Positions 21,966 to 25,182 of a stretch of DNA of 25,182 nt are shown here, piece after piece (position 1 is the stretch's first letter; each line of letters starts with the position of its first letter). The DNA lies in the NCBI GenBank assembly GCA_012719015.1, contig JAAYBE010000275.1:1-25182 (forward strand). The letters are read 5' to 3'. The stretch is from Actinomycetota bacterium. GTDB taxonomy: Bacteria; Actinomycetota; Thermoleophilia; UBA2241. Made by a program: the position numbers and the translations under genes. A model generated the notes under the pieces. The model saw only the letters and a list, made by a program, of their open reading frames with translations. It had not been told where the DNA came from and ran no database searches.

Positions 21966-24715
21966 TCTCGATCGTCATCGACCCGGACCTGCGCTACCCG
22001 GACCCGGCGGACCACTTCTCCCCCGACGAACGCTTCCCGGAATACCGTCTCGGGCACATCTCCGCGCGTCCCAACCCCGTTTACCGGGCGGTGCGGAACC
22101 TGTTCGTGCAGGCCGGGCTGGACGCCGCTCACCTGGGCACGGCCGACTGGAACCCGCTGGGCGAGTACGTCAGGCCGGGCAGCCGCGTCTTCCTCCTCTG
22201 CAACTTCATGCAGGAGCGTCGGGCGGACGAGTCCCGGGAGGACTTCTTCTCGCGCTGCTCGCACGGGTCGGTGATCCGGGCGCTGGCCGACTACGTGCTG
22301 ATCGCCGCCGGCGACACGGGGCACGTGAGCATCGGTAACGCACCGATACAGTTCTGCGACTGGGAGGCCGTGCTGCGCGACACGGAGGCCCGCGAGGTGC
22401 TGGACTTCTACGCCTCGGCCGGCGCGCCCGTCGCGGCCCGCGACCTGCGTCTCAAGGTGACGGCGGCCACGCGCCTCGGGGCGATCCGCAGCGTCGAGCG
22501 GCGCGACGAGACGGAGGGCGTGCACGTGCGCCTGGACGGCGACAGCCTGTTCGCCGGGCAGGACGCCCAGCGTCCGCGCTACCGCGTGATGAACTACGAC
22601 CCGCGACGGACGCAGCGGTTCCACGAGGGCGGACGCCACGAGTACGTGATCCACCGCGAGATCCTCGAGTCGGACGTGATCGTCAGCGCCGTGAAGCTCA
22701 AGACGCACGAGAAGGTGGGCATCACCTGCGGCATCAAGGGCATGGTGGGCACCGTGGCCCACAAGGACTCGCTGCCGCACCACCGCTACGGCCCCCCCGA
22801 CCGCGGCGGCGACGAATACCCGTCGGAGGACGCGGCGTTCGCACGGCTGGCGACCGGCGTGCACGAACTGGTGCAGCGCACCACACCCGACAGCCGCACC
22901 GGCAGCGCCCTGCGCGTGGGGTACAAGGTCCTGCGTCGCGCCGTCCGCAGCCGCACTCCGGTCGTCGAGGGCGCGTGGCACGGCAACGACACCACCTGGC
23001 GCATGGCCACGGACGTGGCCCGCATCGCCGTCCACGCCGACGCAGAGGGCGTCATGCACGAGACCCCGCAGCGCCGCGTCGTCGTGCTCACCGACGGGGT
23101 GATCGGCGGAGAGGGCGACGGGCCGTACATGTCCACTGCGGTCCACAGCGGGATCCTCGCCCTCGCCGACGACCTCGCCGCCGCCGACCACGCGAACGCT
23201 CTCCTGATGGGCTTCGACCCGGATCGCATCCCCCTCGTGCGCGAAGCGCCGCGCCTCGAGACGTATCCGCTCACGGACGGCGACCCGCGCCGGGCCGAGG
23301 TGACGCTGAACGGACGGGCCATGCCGATGACCGAGTTCGGGCGACTCGAGCGCACGCCCTACGAGCCTGAGACCAACTGGCGCGCCGTGCTCGGCCGGGA
23401 CGCCGTGCCGATGCCTGACGGGCCGGACGCGCCGGCCCACGGGCCGCGGGCCGCGAGCGAGTCGCGTCGGCCGGCTCAGCCCGCGCCGGCCGTGGTCGTC
23501 CCGGCCGACCGGCCCGCCGCGCTCGGCATCGCACGCTCGCTCGGCTCGCGCGGCGTCACCGTCTACGGCGTCGACTCCGACCTCCTCGCCCCGGCCATGG
23601 CGTCGCGCCACGTGACCCCGGTCCGGCTGCCCCGCGGCGACGCCTCCGACGAGACGCGTCTCCGCGCGCTGCTCGACCTCGGGCGAAGGATCGGCCGCCG
23701 CGCCGTCCTCTTCCCCGTCAGCGACTCGGCCGCGCTGCTCTGCTCGCGCCACCGGGACACGCTGCGCGAGCACTACGACTTCGTCATGCCGGAGGCCGAT
23801 GCGCTCGACCGCCTGCTCAGCAAGGACGGGCTGCATGAGCTCGCCGAAGAGCACGGCATCCCGGCGCCGCGCATGTTCCCGGTGGCGAACCGTGAGGAGG
23901 CCGAGACCATCGCCGACCGACTCCCCTACCCGGTGATCATCAAGCCGGTGTTCAGCCCGTCCTGGCAGAACCCGGAGGTCAGAGCCCTGCTGCGCACCAC
24001 CGCCCTGGGCGGCGGACCCAAGGTCGTGCTCTGCGGGAACGCGGCCGAGCTGCTCGCCGCCCACGGGAAGATCGCCGCCCACGACCCGCGCATGATCTTC
24101 GAGGAGGTCATCCCCGGGGAGGATCCCAGCCTCCTCTACCACTGCTTCTACCTGGACCGGGACTCACGCCCCCTGGCCACGTTCGCCGGACGCAAGCTGC
24201 GCCTGCTGCCGGTGGGCTTCGGATCGGCCTCCTTCGTACAGAGCGTCCACGATCCCGAGCTGGAGCGACTCAGTCTCGACCTGCTCGCAAAGATCCGCTA
24301 CCAAGGCCTGGGCGGAGTGGAGTTCAAGCGTGACGCGCGCGACGGACGCCTGAAGCTGATCGAGTTCAACGCGCGTTACGGCATGTGGGACTCGCTCGGC
24401 GTGCGCTGCGGCGTCGACATCCCGTGGGCCGCCTACCGGGACGCGTTGGGCGAGCCCGTCGAGCCCCGGCACCACTACCGCACCGGCGTCAAATGGGTCG
24501 ACCTGCAGCGCGACGCGCGCGCCTTCCTCCAGTACCGCTCCGCAGGCCGGCTCGGCCCCGCCGGATGGCTCCGCTCGCTGCTGGGCGAGAAGGACTGGGC
24601 CTACTTCGACCGCCGCGACTGGCGCCCGGCGGTGCTGGCGGCGGCGGAGCAGGCGCGGGCGTTGAGGAGACTGGCGAAGGACGGGGGAAGGAAGGTCGGG
24701 CGCAGTCAGTCGTGA
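21962..24715 (+). CDS. DUF362 domain fused to ATP-grasp ligase
   Basis: 917 residues from ATG 21962, overlapping the FemX stop (ATGA). Residues 1-480 are DUF362-like: LCNFM, HGSVIRALADYVLIAAG, HVSIGNAPIQ, and the conserved SDVIVSAVKLKTHEKVGITC (237-256) followed by GIKGMVGTVAHKDSLPHHRY. A Pro/Ala-rich linker (481-510) joins an ATP-grasp domain (511-900). That domain has AVVVPADRPAALGIARSLGS, DRLLSKDGLHELAEEHGIPA (616-635), YPVIIKP (K661), FEEVIPGEDPS (E714, E715) and LIEFNARYG (E801, N803), the last carrying the Mg-binding residues. ATP-grasp enzymes ligate a carboxylate to an amine, for instance D-aspartate ligase in cell-wall cross-bridges. DUF362 has no settled function; four-cysteine clusters of its Fe-S versions are absent. 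I do not know this fusion from other organisms. Confidence 0.88.
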   Translation: MISIVIDPDLRYPDPADHFSPDERFPEYRLGHISARPNPVYRAVRNLFVQAGLDAAHLGTADWNPLGEYVRPGSRVFLLCNFMQERRADESREDFFSRCSHGSVIRALADYVLIAAGDTGHVSIGNAPIQFCDWEAVLRDTEAREVLDFYASAGAPVAARDLRLKVTAATRLGAIRSVERRDETEGVHVRLDGDSLFAGQDAQRPRYRVMNYDPRRTQRFHEGGRHEYVIHREILESDVIVSAVKLKTHEKVGITCGIKGMVGTVAHKDSLPHHRYGPPDRGGDEYPSEDAAFARLATGVHELVQRTTPDSRTGSALRVGYKVLRRAVRSRTPVVEGAWHGNDTTWRMATDVARIAVHADAEGVMHETPQRRVVVLTDGVIGGEGDGPYMSTAVHSGILALADDLAAADHANALLMGFDPDRIPLVREAPRLETYPLTDGDPRRAEVTLNGRAMPMTEFGRLERTPYEPETNWRAVLGRDAVPMPDGPDAPAHGPRAASESRRPAQPAPAVVVPADRPAALGIARSLGSRGVTVYGVDSDLLAPAMASRHVTPVRLPRGDASDETRLRALLDLGRRIGRRAVLFPVSDSAALLCSRHRDTLREHYDFVMPEADALDRLLSKDGLHELAEEHGIPAPRMFPVANREEAETIADRLPYPVIIKPVFSPSWQNPEVRALLRTTALGGGPKVVLCGNAAELLAAHGKIAAHDPRMIFEEVIPGEDPSLLYHCFYLDRDSRPLATFAGRKLRLLPVGFGSASFVQSVHDPELERLSLDLLAKIRYQGLGGVEFKRDARDGRLKLIEFNARYGMWDSLGVRCGVDIPWAAYRDALGEPVEPRHHYRTGVKWVDLQRDARAFLQYRSAGRLGPAGWLRSLLGEKDWAYFDRRDWRPAVLAAAEQARALRRLAKDGGRKVGRSQS

Positions 24716-24872
24716 GATGACCGTGACCGTCGCGAGAGAACCACTCGGCGGTATCCGGATGCACGCCAGGTGTGGCATCATCCCCTGCCATGGCCATTCG
24801 TGCGGACGCCTGGACGCGGGGCACGACGTGTCCCGGCAGACCACTGTCACAAGCTCACTCGGGAGGCATTCC
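24716..24872. other. Intergenic gap between the operon and the next secreted-protein gene
   Basis: The 157-bp gap carries a good ribosome site (GGGAGG, 24861-24866) for the next gene but no convincing hairpin-plus-T terminator and no clear -10. Base composition is slightly more AT-rich than the coding DNA. The next gene could be read through from the operon or have its own promoter. Confidence 0.4.
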
Positions 24873-25182
24873 ATGAGCTGTCAGATTCGAAGGCGGCGCT
24901 CCGTCGACGCGATCGTCACAGGCTTGACCACAGCCCTTTTTGTCGTCGCCGCCCTGATCAGCACCCTCGTGGGAGCGACTCCCGCAGCCGCGGCCGTCGA
25001 CCCGTCGCCGCCGGTCTCCCCCACCAAACTCATCTTCATCCACCACTCCACCGGCGAGCTCTGGCTGGCCGACGACCACGGCGGCCTCGGGCTCGAGCTG
25101 CGCAGGAACGACTACTTCGTCAGCGACACCAACTACGGCTGGGGCCGTTCGCTGCCTCCCAGCCGCGGCGAGGACATCGGCA
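24873..25182 (+). CDS. Secreted protein with HHSTG motif, N-terminal part
   Basis: ATG 24873 is set by GGGAGG 24861-24866. The gene runs off the right edge after 103 codons. The N-terminus is a signal peptide: RRRRS, a hydrophobic core (about 12-35), then cleavage near PAAAA-VDP (about residue 41). The mature part begins with a Pro-rich stretch, then LIFIHHSTGELWLADDHGG (53-71), LGLELRRNDYFVSDTNYGWG (72-91) and a Gly/Asp-rich turn. From memory, HHS(T/C)G..WL and VSDTNYGWG are signatures of a family of uncharacterised secreted proteins, perhaps hydrolases of the SGNH kind, but I cannot confirm this. It may be a further glycan-modifying enzyme at the cell surface. Confidence 0.7.
   Translation, partial: MSCQIRRRRSVDAIVTGLTTALFVVAALISTLVGATPAAAAVDPSPPVSPTKLIFIHHSTGELWLADDHGGLGLELRRNDYFVSDTNYGWGRSLPPSRGEDIG

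Noticed and set aside
1..25182. CRISPR arrays, insertion sequences, tRNA or rRNA genes
   Set aside because: I looked for regularly spaced repeats, transposase motifs and cloverleaf or rRNA-like segments while reading and saw none; a covariance-model search was not possible.

Overview
The window is a very GC-rich stretch with many GTG starts and one likely TTG start, strong GGAGG-type ribosome binding sites and almost no non-coding DNA. This fits a high-GC Gram-positive-type bacterium. An actinobacterial lineage such as Thermoleophilia/Solirubrobacterales is my best guess, but it is an inference from style and gene content; no rRNA or tRNA gene is visible. Nearly every gene belongs to one theme, the synthesis, polymerisation, export and modification of an extracellular or capsular polysaccharide.

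Layout. (1) Positions 1-2855: the 3' end of a GT-C/DUF2029-type membrane glycosyltransferase, a small four-helix membrane protein on the minus strand, a GtrA-like flippase-type protein, and a full paralogue of the first gene. (2) 2856-6888: a minus-strand operon of a DegT/StrS-type aminotransferase, a polyprenyl-phosphate sugar-1-phosphate transferase and a Gfo/Idh/MocA dehydrogenase, with a possible acyltransferase remnant beyond it. (3) 7226-11218: a Wzz/bacterial-tyrosine-kinase fusion and a secreted F5/8C plus beta-helix protein. (4) 11304-17105: a hexapeptide acetyltransferase and a Wzx-type flippase (minus strand), a GT2 and an O-antigen-ligase/polymerase overlapping by 4 bp (plus strand), and a GT4-like transferase (minus strand). 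(5) 17194-24715: a FemAB-like protein, a NodB-type polysaccharide deacetylase (minus strand), and a tightly coupled three-gene operon: GT4, FemX-type aminoacyltransferase, and a 917-residue DUF362/ATP-grasp fusion. (6) 24873-end: the start of a secreted protein with an HHSTG motif.

Working model (inference): the dehydrogenase and aminotransferase make an amino-sugar nucleotide; the sugar transferase loads the first sugar onto undecaprenyl phosphate; GT2, GT4 and GT-C enzymes extend it; the flippase moves it; the ligase/polymerase polymerises it; the Wzz-kinase controls chain length; and the acetyltransferase, the deacetylase and the beta-helix protein modify or bind the product. The most unusual part is the coupled GT4-FemX-(DUF362/ATP-grasp) operon with a second FemAB-like gene nearby. 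It could be a system that attaches amino acids or peptides to a surface glycan. The gene set recalls exosortase (XrtA)-associated exopolysaccharide loci of proteobacteria (deacetylase, FemAB, GT4, ligase, Wzz/kinase), but no exosortase is seen here.
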